The notes under the pieces were generated by a model that saw nothing but the letters and a program-made list of their open reading frames with translations, did not search any database and had not been told where the DNA came from. Shown in pieces: positions 45,445 through 56,396 of a stretch of 64,000 bases of DNA. Position numbers and translations under genes: made by a program. Position 1 is the first letter of the stretch; each line of letters opens with the position of its first letter. Source of the stretch: Guillardia theta CCMP2712 (lineage: Eukaryota > Cryptophyceae > Pyrenomonadales > Geminigeraceae); the NCBI RefSeq assembly GCF_000315625.1, contig NW_005434625.1:80080-144079 (forward strand), written 5' to 3'.

Positions 45445-47707
45445 TCAACGCGCAGAGTTTTCATCGAGGCCGAGAATCTTCTCGAGCCTTTCAATCTCCA
45501 TGTCTGCCGCTGACTTCACTTTCTCCTCGGCTCCTCCCTGCTCTCCCTCATGAGCTCTCTTCTTCGCGGGAGGTTTCCGAGCAGCGTCAGCGCCTGCTGA
45601 GCCAGAAGAAGCAGCCGCCTTCTCCTTGGACCTCACCTCCTCGGTCTTGCGCAGATTAGGAGAGAGTTTCAAGCAAAGGACTCCTCCTCTATCATCGCCG
45701 ACAAGTAGCAGCGGCTGCTTGGGGTTGAAGACAACATGCGTGAGCTTGCTCTTTCGGACCACCTTCTGATCGCACATGGGCTCGTGCTTGTTCTCTGCGA
45801 GGTCAAACACGTGCACCTTCCCGTCATTGGTGACAGCCGCAAAGACAGAAGATGAGTAGGGGGACCAAGCTGCATCGCCCACAGCGTTGCCAAGGTCGAA
45901 GGACATCAAGGGCTGTTTCTGCGTGTGATCCCAGATCTTGACTGTCCAATCAGCACTCGCCGTGAGGAAAATGCGAGGATGAAACTTGTTCCATCTGACC
46001 GCATAGATAGACATGTAGTGACCGTTGTACGTCTCGAGATATTGACTGTTGTAGGCCTTGGAGCACTTGTGTATCTTCCCTTCCTCTGTTCCAACAACAA
46101 ACAAGTGCTCGCTTGACCCGTGAAAGTCGAAGCAGCTTCCTCCAGCAAGGCCAACCAGCGAAGTTTCCTCACTGTTGTCGTCCGGCCCGTGGGTGATGCC
46201 GACTAGCTTGAGCTCCATGACGTCGGTGTACTGCAACTCGCTCTTGCTCATCGTCCACAAGGTGACTCTGCCGTCAGACGAGATGGAGAAGAAGTTGAGA
46301 TTCTTGGCGAGATCTTCTTCCTGCCAGCTAACTTGCCACACCGGGTCTGTGTGCTTGCCGTTCTTGACCGTTGAGTAGAAGATGGGCTTGTTGAGCTTGT
46401 TTCTGATGTCAAAGATCATGACCGTGCCGTCATAACATCCCACAGCCAGGAGGGAGGAGTGCTGCGGGTGGAAGTCAAGGCACATCACTCCGGTCTCAGT
46501 GGTGAAAGAGTACTCCGGGTGAGAAGGGTTTTTCAGCGAGAAGCAGCAGATGACTCCCGACCCTTGCTTCATGAAGTCATAGCTGCCGTAGCCCACCGCA
46601 AACAGATCGTTGTACTCCGGGTTCCAACAGAGCGCCGTTACATGCTTTCTCCTCACTTTCTCCGTCCAAAACTTCCAGAGGGGAAGCAAAGTTCCCTCTC
46701 CCTCCTTGAAGGAATCTGACTGGTCGTCCCAGTACTTGTAGTCCTGAGCGATTTCATCCCATGTGTTCTGATTCACCATTCTCTCCATGATCTTGAGAGA
46801 TCGGCTCATCGCAGCACTATGCACAATGTCCGCATCTTTCGCGCCCTCCTTCATGTCGCCGTCGTCATGATCATGCTCAGCATCGTCTTTGTTCGCTACT
46901 GATTTCTTTGCTTGCTGCTGGCTTGCCGCGCGCTCCTTGAGCAGCTTCTGACGTTCGACGTCTTCCACGTAAGCGTCAAAGATTTCCCACTGGTTGACCT
47001 GGCAATTGATGGTCAGGCTCGGAGGAGGTTCAGTGATGGTGGCTCGTTCGCGCAGGGGCTGGTTGAAGGTTTGGCAGGCTCGTTCCGAGTAGTTGAACTG
47101 ATTTCTCAGCTTCTTTGACTCGCCCCCTGAAAACTCCGTGCTGGTTTCCGGCGCTCCCATCTGAGCCATCTCTACAGCCCTCTGCTCAGCAATCTTCCTT
47201 GCCTCTACTTCTGCCACGATGCGTTTGCCGTCCTCTGACTCTCTGTGCAACAGGTTTCCTTCCATCTCAAAGTGCTGGGCGCATTGCTCCACTGACGGGT
47301 CGAGCTTGTACAGGCGCTCTTTGAAACTAAACCTGACGATGTTCTGAGGTGCTACCGGATCCTACACGGAGGTCAGAGTGAACGCTTCTATGCTCTCGCA
47401 TGTCCACCTTCGCACTCAAAACTCTTGTGAACTCTTGCTCGAGCTCTTTCTCCGTCAAGTTTAACTGATCTGGAGGTTTTACGATCACCGTTGTTGGCTC
47501 AACCCTGTCCATTCTTGTTCAGCAGCATGTTCGTCTCAAGCTGCGGATGGCATACCATGTAGATCCTCCGTCGCCATTGTCTGTCCCCTTTCGCAGTTTC
47601 TCGAGACTTTCTAAGAGCTCTGAGTCACGATCATGATGTGACAACAACAACATGTCACCTGGTTTCACTTCCGTCGAATGTCGTTTCGAAACTTTTTTAG
47701 GCGCCAT
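45445..47707 (-). CDS. DNAI1: Axonemal dynein intermediate chain 1 (WD40)
   Basis: Predicted 721 residues from exons 47707-47556, 47504-47408 and 47361-45445; the introns (51 and 46 bp) restore the frame. It starts MAPKKVSKRHSTEVKPGD. DNAI1 family features: PPDQLNLTEKELEQEFTRVL, DPVAPQNIVRFSFKERLYKL, an ERACQTFNQP segment, NQWEIFDAYVEDVERQK, then seven-bladed WD40 sequence beginning ALCWNPEYNDLFAVGYGSYD, through VMCLDFHPQHSSLLAVGCYD and IFLTASADWTVKIWDH, to a basic tail ending LEKILGLDENSAR. The protein is a subunit of the ciliary outer dynein arm, holding the light chains and docking the arm to doublets. Its presence shows the organism makes motile cilia. Confidence 0.92.
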
Positions 47708-47771
47708 CGGTAAACCCTAAATCACCTTGACACAGATGTGTGGTGTCAATCAACAATCGATTCACACACAC

Positions 47772-48398
47772 ACATCTGAGCGACTTGCTGTCGTTTGTGA
47801 TCCTTCATTTCTAATCTGTCTCGTCAACACATCTGAGCGACTTGCTGTCGTTTGTGATCCTTCATTTCTAATCTGTCTCGTCAACACATCTGAGCGACTT
47901 GCTGTCGATTGTGATCCTTCATTTCTAATCTGTCTCGTCAACACATCTGAGCGACTTGCTGTCGATTGTGATCCTTCATTTCTAATCTGTCTCGTCAACA
48001 CATCTGAGCGACTTGCTGTCGATTGTGATCCTTCATTTCTAATCTGTCTCGTCAACACATCTGAGCGACTTGCTGTCGTTTGTGATCCTTCATTTCTAAT
48101 CTGTCTCGTCAACACATCTGAGCGACTTGCTGTCGTTTGTGATCCTTCATTTCTAATCTGTCTCGTCAACACATCTGAGCTACTTGCTGTCGATTGTGAT
48201 CCTTCATTTCTAATCTGTCTCGTCAACACATCTGAGCTACTTGCTGTCGTTTGTGATCCTTCATTTCTAATCTGTCTCGTCAACACATCTGAGCTACTTG
48301 CTGTCGATTGTGATCCTTCATTTCTAATCTGTCTCGTCAACACATCTGAGCTACTTGCTGTCGTTTGTGATCCTTCATTTCTAACTTTTCTCGCCATT
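47772..48398. repeat. 57-bp minisatellite, 11 units
   Basis: Eleven head-to-tail copies of a 57-bp unit starting ACATCTGAGCGACTTGCTGT, with only three common variable sites (GCGAC/GCTAC, GTCGTTT/GTCGATT) plus a degenerate last unit. Because 57 is divisible by three, each strand keeps an open frame: a 19-residue repeat with CDPSFLICLVN on plus and NEGSQTTASSSDVLTRQI on minus. No ATG or splice support was found. It begins 65 bp upstream of the DNAI1 start, so it lies in that gene's promoter region. Confidence 0.95.
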
Positions 48399-48556
48399 GC
48401 CATGTCTCATGTCGGCCCGTCACCTCTCGTAGTACGGCCAATAACCGAAGAACCGACCGTTGGCCCGAGGCCGACTCAGTGACTGACCTCAGTGGTCCTG
48501 GGGCCCGGTCCGGTCGGATGCTCCGGGACTGCCAGTGCGGTTCCCCCATCCCCACC

Positions 48557-49471
48557 ATGCCCGAATTAGATCGCTACTCCATGCCGCGCAGTGCTGTCAG
48601 ATTCTCCTGCGCAGCAACGATGGGGATGCTTCTGCTCGTCGCCTGTTGGGAGTGGCAGAGCGAGGAAGACGACTCGAAGGTCCGCTTGTTGTTGGATGAC
48701 GCCCAAGTAAGGAAGGCGCAACTGAAAGTTCTGGCGAAACGAAGAGCGCTTGCTGCACAAGGTTGTTATTGATTTACTTTTCTCGAGACCTTGTAACCTC
48801 TAAACCTGTTCTACTGCAAATACTTGCACCCTCCACCATCGGTATGCTTTCAGTACTGACGCATTTGTGTGCTGCAGGTCTAATCAGGTTGACTGCTCCC
48901 ATACAAGAGGAAGACGAGCAGCGAGCAGATACAGACGTGGCGAAGATTTCGAATCCACAGATTGCAGAGACGAGATCTGGAAACTATTTCAGACATGATG
49001 AGGCGGATGAAACTGTCAGTGATGCAGATCGAGAAAGTGTGTATCTGATACAGCATTTTTATCAGGTCGATCAGGACAGATTGTTCAACTTGTTCATCAA
49101 GGGGCCAAAGACAAGGAAAAGAACGTCCCCCGACCGATTTCACAATGACCAGGAAAGGAGCCTTGAAGACAAGCTCTTCTCGACATCTGAGTCATCTTCG
49201 AAAAATATCAAGGAGCCACATATGGTGTGTAAAGCTGTGACAATCCATCGTTGCTCTGATGCTGCTCATTTCCTTGATTTTTGTGTTTCAGCCCCAGTTG
49301 CAGGATAAAAGTGACTCCGGGCAGGCTGTACATAAATCTGTTGCCCAACTTGCGGATGGGGGGTTTTATGCCATGTGGAAGCATGCTGGAACTGAACATC
49401 AGCAGGTTTTTGAAGCTTTTCAGTTGAATTGCAATTTGATGTTGTTCACAGAGCCATCAATCAATGGGTGA
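48557..49471 (+). CDS. Unknown protein with N-terminal membrane anchor
   Basis: Predicted 243 residues from 48557-48761, 48878-49224 and 49292-49471; introns of 116 and 67 bp keep the frame. Starts MPELDRYSMPRSAVRF, then a hydrophobic stretch (CAATMGMLLLVACW) that could be a signal anchor, then a charged domain (DDAQVRKAQLKVLAKRRALA; SVYLIQHFYQVDQDRLFNLF) and a soluble C-terminus. No known domain recognised. A GC-rich block sits just upstream. Confidence 0.5.
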
Positions 49472-51354
49472 AGCAGGAGAAAATGTTTTCGATCACGCCC
49501 AGGCTTGTCCACTGGCCCTGAATTGAAGTGTATTGACCGTGATTGACAGAATCCTGGGGAGACTCAACTAGATAACAGCATCTTCAGTGCTCGCGGGATG
49601 GTATATGCCTGATTCTAAATTTCAAGCATCAATGATTTTCGCTGATAGGCAAATGGATCTTCGAAACATGGAGGATCGGTGCTTGAGTATTTGGACCAAC
49701 AGGTCGATTTTGTTGTCTGTAATGTGGGTTGAGAGGTTGTGCGGCAGGATGGTGAAAGACTCGCCCGGGAAAAGAATGGTGAAGCTGTCCTCGGGGCCTG
49801 TCATATGCTCACTCGAATGATTTGACAGGCAACAAGCATGCCCACAAGACATATTTTGGTATTCCAATAAGCGGTGCAGCAGTCCCTGTGTGAGGTTTTA
49901 GCCTGCGACTACTGTGATCGCCGGCCCGACGCGTGCCCGTGGCAGTGGCCCGGGCTACAGGCGGTGTGCAGGCGGACTCCCTTCATGTCTTGGCAACCCT
50001 GCCATATTCTATGTAGACTATACCCACTCATTTCTCTTGACGAAACTTTTAACTGAAATAAGTCTAAATTCCGAAGTTCCATCATGATCCGGGCTCGATG
50101 ATTGAATCACGGTGGCCCGCCCCGGCCCGGCGGGCGGCGCCGCAGCCTGTGAGATCGGACCGTCCGTCTTGTACCGTCCGATCACCGGGTACCGTCGGCC
50201 GCCCGGCCCTGACTCGCCAGTCACTCGGATGCAGCCTCGCCGCGGGGGCCCGCTCGTACTCCGGCGGGACATCAGTACGGTAGATGCAGCAAAGTTTGCT
50301 CGGATCGGACTCCGGGACTCGGAGTCACTGCCGCAGTGCCGCAGTGCCACGGTGCGGCCAGACGGACGGACTCCAGGACTGTTTTAAGTACTCGATGTCA
50401 ACGGCCGCCCGCCCGGCCATGGCACTGCCGGCGGCGTCCGCTGAGGAGACGGTGAGGCTGAACTTCCGAACTTCGGGCCGAACAGTGAGTCTGCGGCGAG
50501 TGACTCTGCAGTCACGGTGCTGCAGTGCCGACTCTCAGAACCTCCCGCCGCCGGGTGGCCGCTGACAGGCTTTTACCAGAAATGTTTCAGAGTAAAGTAA
50601 ACTTGGTTAAAATCTTGTTCGAAGATTCTGGACACAAGCTGCCAGATGGCGGTTTTAACTATGAGTACGAAAAGAAATGTTTTCAAGCACATATAGCTAG
50701 CTAGCGTCCGTCCATCGCATCATTTCGAGTATATAGATATTAAAATCGATCTCAGAGCATCATAGAAGAATTTCGACTGGTCTAGAAGCTTCTAAGTACT
50801 GAATTGCGACCTCTGGGTGCGCCTCATACATGACGTGAGCAAGATCGATCATGGTTTGTTCGCCTCCGATGACCCTACCACCCCCTCTTTTCCCTTCCTT
50901 TAAACCCCTACACTCTCGGTCCTTTCACATGTAAGGCTCAGCAGCGACCCCACGGAAGGAGGGGGATGAGGGTGAACTAGGCAAAACCGATTATCGCTAG
51001 ATGGGTGGGGTCATCATGGGGATTACTCTTTGTGGGTGGGTAGTATTGAGATGGGGTTATGATATGATACAAAATAGGGGTGATCTGAGATTTTGTCTGT
51101 GATGGTTAGGGTACTCAGAAGGTATGGGGTCAGTTTTGGATTGATAGGGTGGGGGGGGTTCGGAAAGGGCCAAGGGATAAGAGAAGGGGAAAAGCAGCAG
51201 GAATCCAAGAACCCAACACGAGCACAAGCATACACACGCGTAAAGAGGAACCAGAAGCACTGAAGAAGCACTGATTATTGCTGATTGAGATCATCTTGTT
51301 TCCTACTACCTGAGGACGGCAGTTGCTATCGCGTCCGAAAACATACAAGACCTC
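49472..51354. other. Gene-poor spacer with GC-rich island and GGGTGGGG segment
   Basis: 49480-49900 holds only weak frames. 49915-50570 is very GC-rich with GCCGCAGTGCCGCAGTG near 50331 (as at 6440) and AACTTCGGGCC words. 50580-50870 is AT-rich. 50870-51170 is GGGTGGGG/CCCTACC-like. No gene called. Confidence 0.5.
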
Positions 51355-51954
51355 ATGACAAGCGTACTCGCCGAACATCAAACAATGCTGGAGCTAGGGG
51401 TGGAACAATACATAGAGAAGATCGCATCGGACCATGCCGTCCGAAAGGGCCGAATTGTAGTAGAGCCGCGTGACCCCTTCTTTGTCACGAGCATCGATGG
51501 CCCTGGAACTGCTTTGCTTAGCAGATCTTCGTCAAGGATCACAGGAAGGATGCTGAGAACCCTGGATTGGCCCAATGCTGGAGCCAAGCTTTACGATGCC
51601 GCGAAGATAGTGGAGAAGTCTTGCAATCCGATCTTCCTCTGCCTTCCTCGCCCCGTAGGCTCCGAGGACATTATTGTCTGTGTACGGAAATGCCTCAACT
51701 GCCCGTACAGCTGCATTGAGATCATTCTATACCCCACCGACCAGTGCAACATCCTGTCGCTAGCGAGGGCAAGACAACAGTACGACAAGATCAAAGAGAT
51801 GTCGCAGGTGAACAGCGGAAGGAACTCTCCCGAGAAAGATCTCGAAATCTCTGATTCAGAGATGCGAGTGTCCTTCGATTACAGCCCAGCCATGATGAGC
51901 TATGACCTCGCGATGGTGCCGTGTTCGATCGATCTGGACCAGAGGAAGGGATGA
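51355..51954 (+). CDS. Unknown protein, possibly PAS-like (199 aa)
   Basis: Single-exon 199-residue frame with ATG at 51355. The central part (DPFFVTSIDGPGTALLSR, SRITGRMLRTLDW, GAKLYDAAKIVEKSCNPIFL, CPYSCIEIILYPTDQC) has the length and hydrophobic pattern of a PAS domain, with the ITGRMLRTLDW stretch like the PAS core helix. This is a weak assignment. The C-terminal 50 residues are polar, with potential phosphorylation sites (RNSPEKDLEISDSEM). Upstream 180 bp are A/G-rich. It may share ancestry with the PAS gene at 39.1 kb, though no strong identity is seen. Confidence 0.5.
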   Translation: MTSVLAEHQTMLELGVEQYIEKIASDHAVRKGRIVVEPRDPFFVTSIDGPGTALLSRSSSRITGRMLRTLDWPNAGAKLYDAAKIVEKSCNPIFLCLPRPVGSEDIIVCVRKCLNCPYSCIEIILYPTDQCNILSLARARQQYDKIKEMSQVNSGRNSPEKDLEISDSEMRVSFDYSPAMMSYDLAMVPCSIDLDQRKG

Positions 51955-53020
51955 GTGCTGGAAACACACACAAACAACACACACGAGCTGTCTCTAGGAC
52001 AAGCCATGTAGATAACAACGATATTCTTTCTGTGTATGTAAATAGTCTCCTTTCAATCGTGCCTGGTCTAGGATTTTGAGGAACGTACACACTTGCACTC
52101 AGTCCAAGTCAAGTTAGCAGAATGCATCCTATGCGTCAGTGACCCGTCCCTCTTCCTTGATCTCCTTATTTTGTCCTATCTTCATCTTTCTCATGGCTGG
52201 TGTGCATTCCCAACCGCGCCGAGTCACATCAACCTCTTCTGAAATGTCACACAGGTGAGTTTCTGAGTGGTCTATGTTTGTTTGGATTTGAATCAGTTGA
52301 CCTCCAAGCTCTTTATACTCATTATCATTGCATTCTTCAATACAGGCGGTACAGGAAGTATCAACGCACTGACAACCGATCGGACGCCATCATGTGCTGT
52401 CATCCTTGAAGGAAGCACGGCCACCAAGGCGAGCCTCCATCAGACTAGCTTCACAGTGACGCCGTTGATTACATCAGAAATTACATCAGACCTCTCATCT
52501 GCAGCATGTTTTCTTACGCGCCGTCCACCCTTCCTCAACCTTTGTACGAGAGGAAAGAGAAACTGAATGAAGGCCGATGGCCAACCACCTCACGATCGCA
52601 ACTTAAACTCGCTCTCATTTCCCTCTAGTGTTTCCCCTTTCCCTTGCAGTCACACTACCGAGGCCTCCCCTCCCACCTGCTTCTTTCCCTCATTTTCTCT
52701 TGCTTCTGCTTCCTCTTACCCCCTCACGCCTTCCCCTCGCTCTCTGTTTCCTGATCCTTGCTTCACATTCCTCTCTTGCTCTCACCCCCCATCCCCATCC
52801 TTCTCCTCGATCACACTGCACGCCCCTCAACTTCTACCCTCCCTCCCTCCCTCCCCGCCTCTCTCTTCGCCTCCCTCGTTTCCGAGCTTTTCTCCCTCAA
52901 TTCCTTTTGGTCAACCCTCTGCCTCATTCCTGCCCCTTGCGTTTGCTGCTATCAGCTCGCACGCGTCTGTGCTCAACCCGTTGCCCTCGCCCCCTTTCCT
53001 CCTCCTCCTTGCTACCGAGA
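51955..53020. other. Spacer with one possible exon
   Basis: A frame at 52346-52566 (GGTGSINALTTDRTPSCAVI, then Ser/Thr-rich to GKRN) follows a TACAG acceptor and could be a terminal exon of an unidentified plus-strand gene. 52600-53020 is CT-rich leader DNA before the next gene. Confidence 0.3.
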
Positions 53021-53642
53021 TGCAACAAGCATGGCGAGTTAGTCTCCTGTACTGCATGGTAATTTCCCTGATCCTCCTATCATCCTTGCGCGATTTCTCG
53101 TCGTGAGCGTCGGGTTTTGAGCAGGTTGTCTCTTCCCTGCAAGTGAAACTCCCCGAGGTGCTTGTCAAGGGAGGGGGAGTAGGAGGATGTTGAGTTGAGG
53201 CTGAGCAGGAGGAGAGGAGAGCTGCGTCTACGCAGACGCTCAAGAGGATCAACTTGGACTTGTTGGTCTACCCCCTCGCTCGATGCAACGATGGGTCAGG
53301 GGGGCGTACTACTTCGCTCCTGCTAGCAGGTATGCTGCCTGCATGTGAAGTGCAGATTACATGACGTGGAGGTCTCAGTCGAGGAGGAGCCATGGCGAGG
53401 ACTGACATGTGGTTGGTGTTCCTGATGGGAGGAGGATGGTGTTGGGACGAGACGTCCTGTGCTTCGAGATACTCAACGAGCCCTTCTCTCATGTCAAGGT
53501 TGCGATGACTCGCGAGGTTTGAGCTCCTTATGATGATGCAGCAAACAATTTCCAGAGGAAAGAGAAGTAGATGGGGTGAGATTGACAGTAGAATCGACAC
53601 TGCGAGCGTGATGCTGAAAATGATGATTATGGAGATGATGGA

Positions 53643-53705
<63 letters not shown>

Positions 53706-54133
53706 GAAGGATAGATGGAAATTGCGATGACGATGTCAATATTTCAGATCTTAAGTGCGGATCCAACAATTTCACCCCTTGCAACAGCCAACAAGGTTTT
53801 AGCAAAAAGATGCTGCTATCATTTTCTGACTCTCCTGATCCTTTTCCTCTTCCCGCTCACCTTCATCCTCATCTCCATCATCTCCATCATCTCCACCGCC
53901 ATCATCACCATCGACATCACAACGACCTCCATCTTCTGATTACAATCGTCATCGTCATTTCTCGTTTTCCTGCTCCTCATGCAGGTGTATGTACCGTACT
54001 GCTCGTCAGATGCGTATGTTGGAGACGCACAAGCATCAGACGCAACTTATGGCTGGCATTTCCGCGGGTAAGAGCACATGGAGGTCGAGGTGAATGGAGA
54101 GGGAATCTACCACACGGCACAGGAGATCAGGAG

Positions 54134-54182
<49 letters not shown>

Positions 54183-55745
54183 GGGGTGCTTAACGTGGCT
54201 TTGGTGTAGGCAGGAGCTGATCAGAGCAACTCTCAAGGAGATTTCTCGGGCTCATGGGCTGAGCAAGGGGCACACGTTGATATTCGGGGGCTGCTCTGCA
54301 GGAGGGAGGTGAGGGAGGGGAGGAGAGGAGAAAGAAGGGCTAAGGTCAAGCGTAGAGGAGCGATGTTCAACTTGGAGTACCTCCCTGAGTTTATTCCTCA
54401 AGGAGTCAAGGTAAGCCGACCCTGCTTGTCCCTGCTGACCCCCCCTCGCCTCCTTCACTCGTCTCCGCCATGTCGTTCATGTCCTCGCCTCTCTGGGCTC
54501 ACATGGAGCAACTAGATCGCCGGATTCTTTGATTCGCCGATGTGGGTGGATATGGAGCCTCTCGACGCGGGAGCTGTTTCCTTTCAAACTCAGACTGCTG
54601 CTGTCTTCAAGATGACAAACGCGCAATCCCGGTGAGACGAGGAGGGAGCAGATGTGAACATCTAAGACAGATCCCGCTCCTGCTGTTCCACGGCTCTTCG
54701 TTTGACCTTCTTGCAGAATGGGTACTCGGTGTGCCTCCATCTACACCAAGGAGAGCGAGCAGTTCAAGTGCTTGTTCGGAGAAGTACAAGGAGGATAAAC
54801 TAGATTTTTCTCACCGCATCTTTCAGTACAGAGCTCCGACCATCGACCTTCCGTTCTTGGTGGCAGCATCTCAGTACGACAGGCAGAGATGACCTTGCGA
54901 GATAACTTGCTTCTTACTTTGATGCTCTCAGTTTTCAGATACGTTCCAACACTGGTGTTTCACCACCATATGATGCTGATCAACTTGCGTACGTTGAGAG
55001 GGTTCGATCGTGTGTTTAATCCACGTACCAATTAACCTGTTGAACAAGTTCCGTCAAAGAGTGCAACAAGCCATGATGCGCCTGAACGTCTCTCATGTTG
55101 CATCTTTTGCTTATTCTTGTTATGGGTATCAGGCCTGCCTCTTTCACTTGATTTGATCTTGACGCTCTTGCTGCAGACACTGCATCTCTGAGGGAAAGAC
55201 TTTCTGGACGCAACAAGTGGCTACTAATCATCGTCGACACCAACTGAACTTGTCGTAGGTGACTATTGGGGGCACGAAGAAAAGTCTGTATGATGTGACA
55301 TCTGAGTGGATGAGGAAACAATTGGAAGGAGAACAGGTTGGCTCCTTGCGTTGAGCGTCTTGTCGTTCAATCCCCTCAGGTTATCGACAAGTGCGGGGGG
55401 TTTGACTGCGGCTGTTCTTGTAACTCGTCGCTTCTCAATGATCATGGTGTTCGATCGTCCCTCGTTGTTCCTGCTGACATAGCGAGACGTCAGGGTATCA
55501 GGCGGTCTGCAAGACTGGCGGAGGAGGTTGAGTCTGCTGGGTCCGTCAGTAGTTTAATGCACTCCTGCTTAGGACGAAGCTTTCCTTTCCTCTCCCTCAC
55601 CCTATCGGCCGCATGTCTCTTGAGTTTCCTGCTTGTTTGTTCAGCAGGGTCCCGGCATGCGAGGCAAGCAGATGAGATGAAGGAAAGTTCGATGTGCGAG
55701 GTGCCGGCGCAAGGAGCATACATGATGGGGATGAGATATCAATGA
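53021..55745 (+). CDS. Pectin acetylesterase / Notum-type hydrolase
   Basis: Alpha/beta hydrolase of the PAE/Notum family (removes acetyl or acyl groups from extracellular or lumenal substrates). Exons: MQQAWRVSLLYCM (start of a signal-peptide-like region), ARCNDGS and AYYFAPAS, WLVFLMGGGWCWDETSC with SRYSTSPSLMS, ILSADPTISPLATANK, VYVPYCSSDAYVGDAQ with YGWHFRG, ELIRATLKEISRAHG with FGGCSAGG (nucleophile Ser in Gly-Cys-Ser-Ala-Gly-Gly), MFNLEYLPEFIPQGVK, FFDSPMWVDMEPLDAG, ASIYTKESEQFKCLFGE, PTIDLPFLVAASQYDR, CISEGKTFW, TIGGTKKSLYDVTSEWMRK and IDKCGGFDCGCSCN. After the PAE end it continues to a predicted membrane span (LSLTLSAACLLSFLLVC) and stops at 55745, so it may be membrane-anchored. A frame change at a six-G run near 53299 is unexplained. 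Confidence 0.8.
53637..53702. repeat. ATG/GAT trinucleotide repeat
   Basis: About 20 near-perfect ATG units, in a predicted intron of the PAE-like gene. Confidence 0.9.
54134..54182. repeat. CAG trinucleotide repeat, ~16 units
   Basis: Uninterrupted CAG run in the predicted intron between the exon ending YGWHFRG and the one with FGGCSAGG in the PAE-like gene. Confidence 0.9.
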
Positions 55746-55775
55746 TTTCATATGCGCGTCAAAATGAAGAAGCAT

Positions 55776-55902
55776 GAAGTATGAATGAAGAAGCGTCAAG
55801 TATGAATGTGAATGAAGAAGCGTCAAGTATGAATGAAGAAGCGTCAAGTATGAATGAAGAAGCGTCAAGTATGAATGTGAATGAAGAAGCGTCAAGTATG
55901 AA
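55776..55902. repeat. 18/24-bp minisatellite (Asn-Glu-Glu-Ala-Ser-Ser-Met)
   Basis: Tandem units of AATGAAGAAGCGTCAAGT with or without an ATGAATGTG spacer, about six copies. Read on plus they give NEEASSM repeats, with an ATG at 55781 and an open frame to 56134. They sit just past the stop of the PAE-like gene, most likely in its 3' flank. Confidence 0.85.
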
Positions 55903-56113
55903 TCAGCCACAAGCTCGCGCGTGTCTCTCTCACCCTTGTCTTGCATCGCTCACTTATCTGCTGCATGTGAGGCGTTGCTTGCTTGCTCTCCTGTCTCGCC
56001 CCACAGATAACGGCAGTAACGGCGAAGAACATTTCATGATCCCCATGATCGAAAATAGAATGAGAGGAGAGGGAGAGGAAGGGAGGAGGACAAGCGATGT
56101 GAGGGAGATAGTT

Positions 56114-56390
56114 GAGAGGAGTATCTTCTCTTAGCTAGATGAGAGGAGTATCTTCTCTTAGCTAGATGAGAGGAGTATCTTCTCTTAGCTAGATGAGAGG
56201 AGTATCTTCTCTTAGCTAGATGAGAGGAGTATCTTCTCTTAGCTAGATGAGAGGAGTATCTTCTCTTAGCTAGATGAGAGGAGTATCTTCTCTTAGCTAG
56301 ATGAGAGGAGTATCTTCTCTTAGCTAGATGAGAGGAGTATCTTCTCTTAGCTAGATGAGAGGAGTATCTTCTCTTAGCTCGTTGAGAGGA
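56114..56390. repeat. 27-bp minisatellite, ~10 units
   Basis: Units begin at 56114, 56141, 56168 and so on every 27 bp to 56357, nearly identical: GAGAGGAGTATCTTCTCTTAGC plus TAGAT. Each unit has an imperfect palindrome GAGAGGAG-TAT-CTTCTCTT and a TAGCTA core, so the array could form a row of hairpins. Confidence 0.95.
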
Positions 56391-56396
56391 TTGAGG

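Noticed and set aside
47772-48398. CRISPR array
   Set aside because: The repeats are contiguous without unique spacers, and the genome is eukaryotic.
47727-48482. 251-codon and 213-codon open frames on opposite strands
   Set aside because: Both are produced by the 57-bp minisatellite (length divisible by three) and lack ATG, splice or composition support.
55781-56134. 117-codon frame with NEEASSM repeats as a gene
   Set aside because: It begins 35 bp after the PAE stop, is mostly minisatellite and ends in the next minisatellite. It more likely lies in 3' flank DNA.
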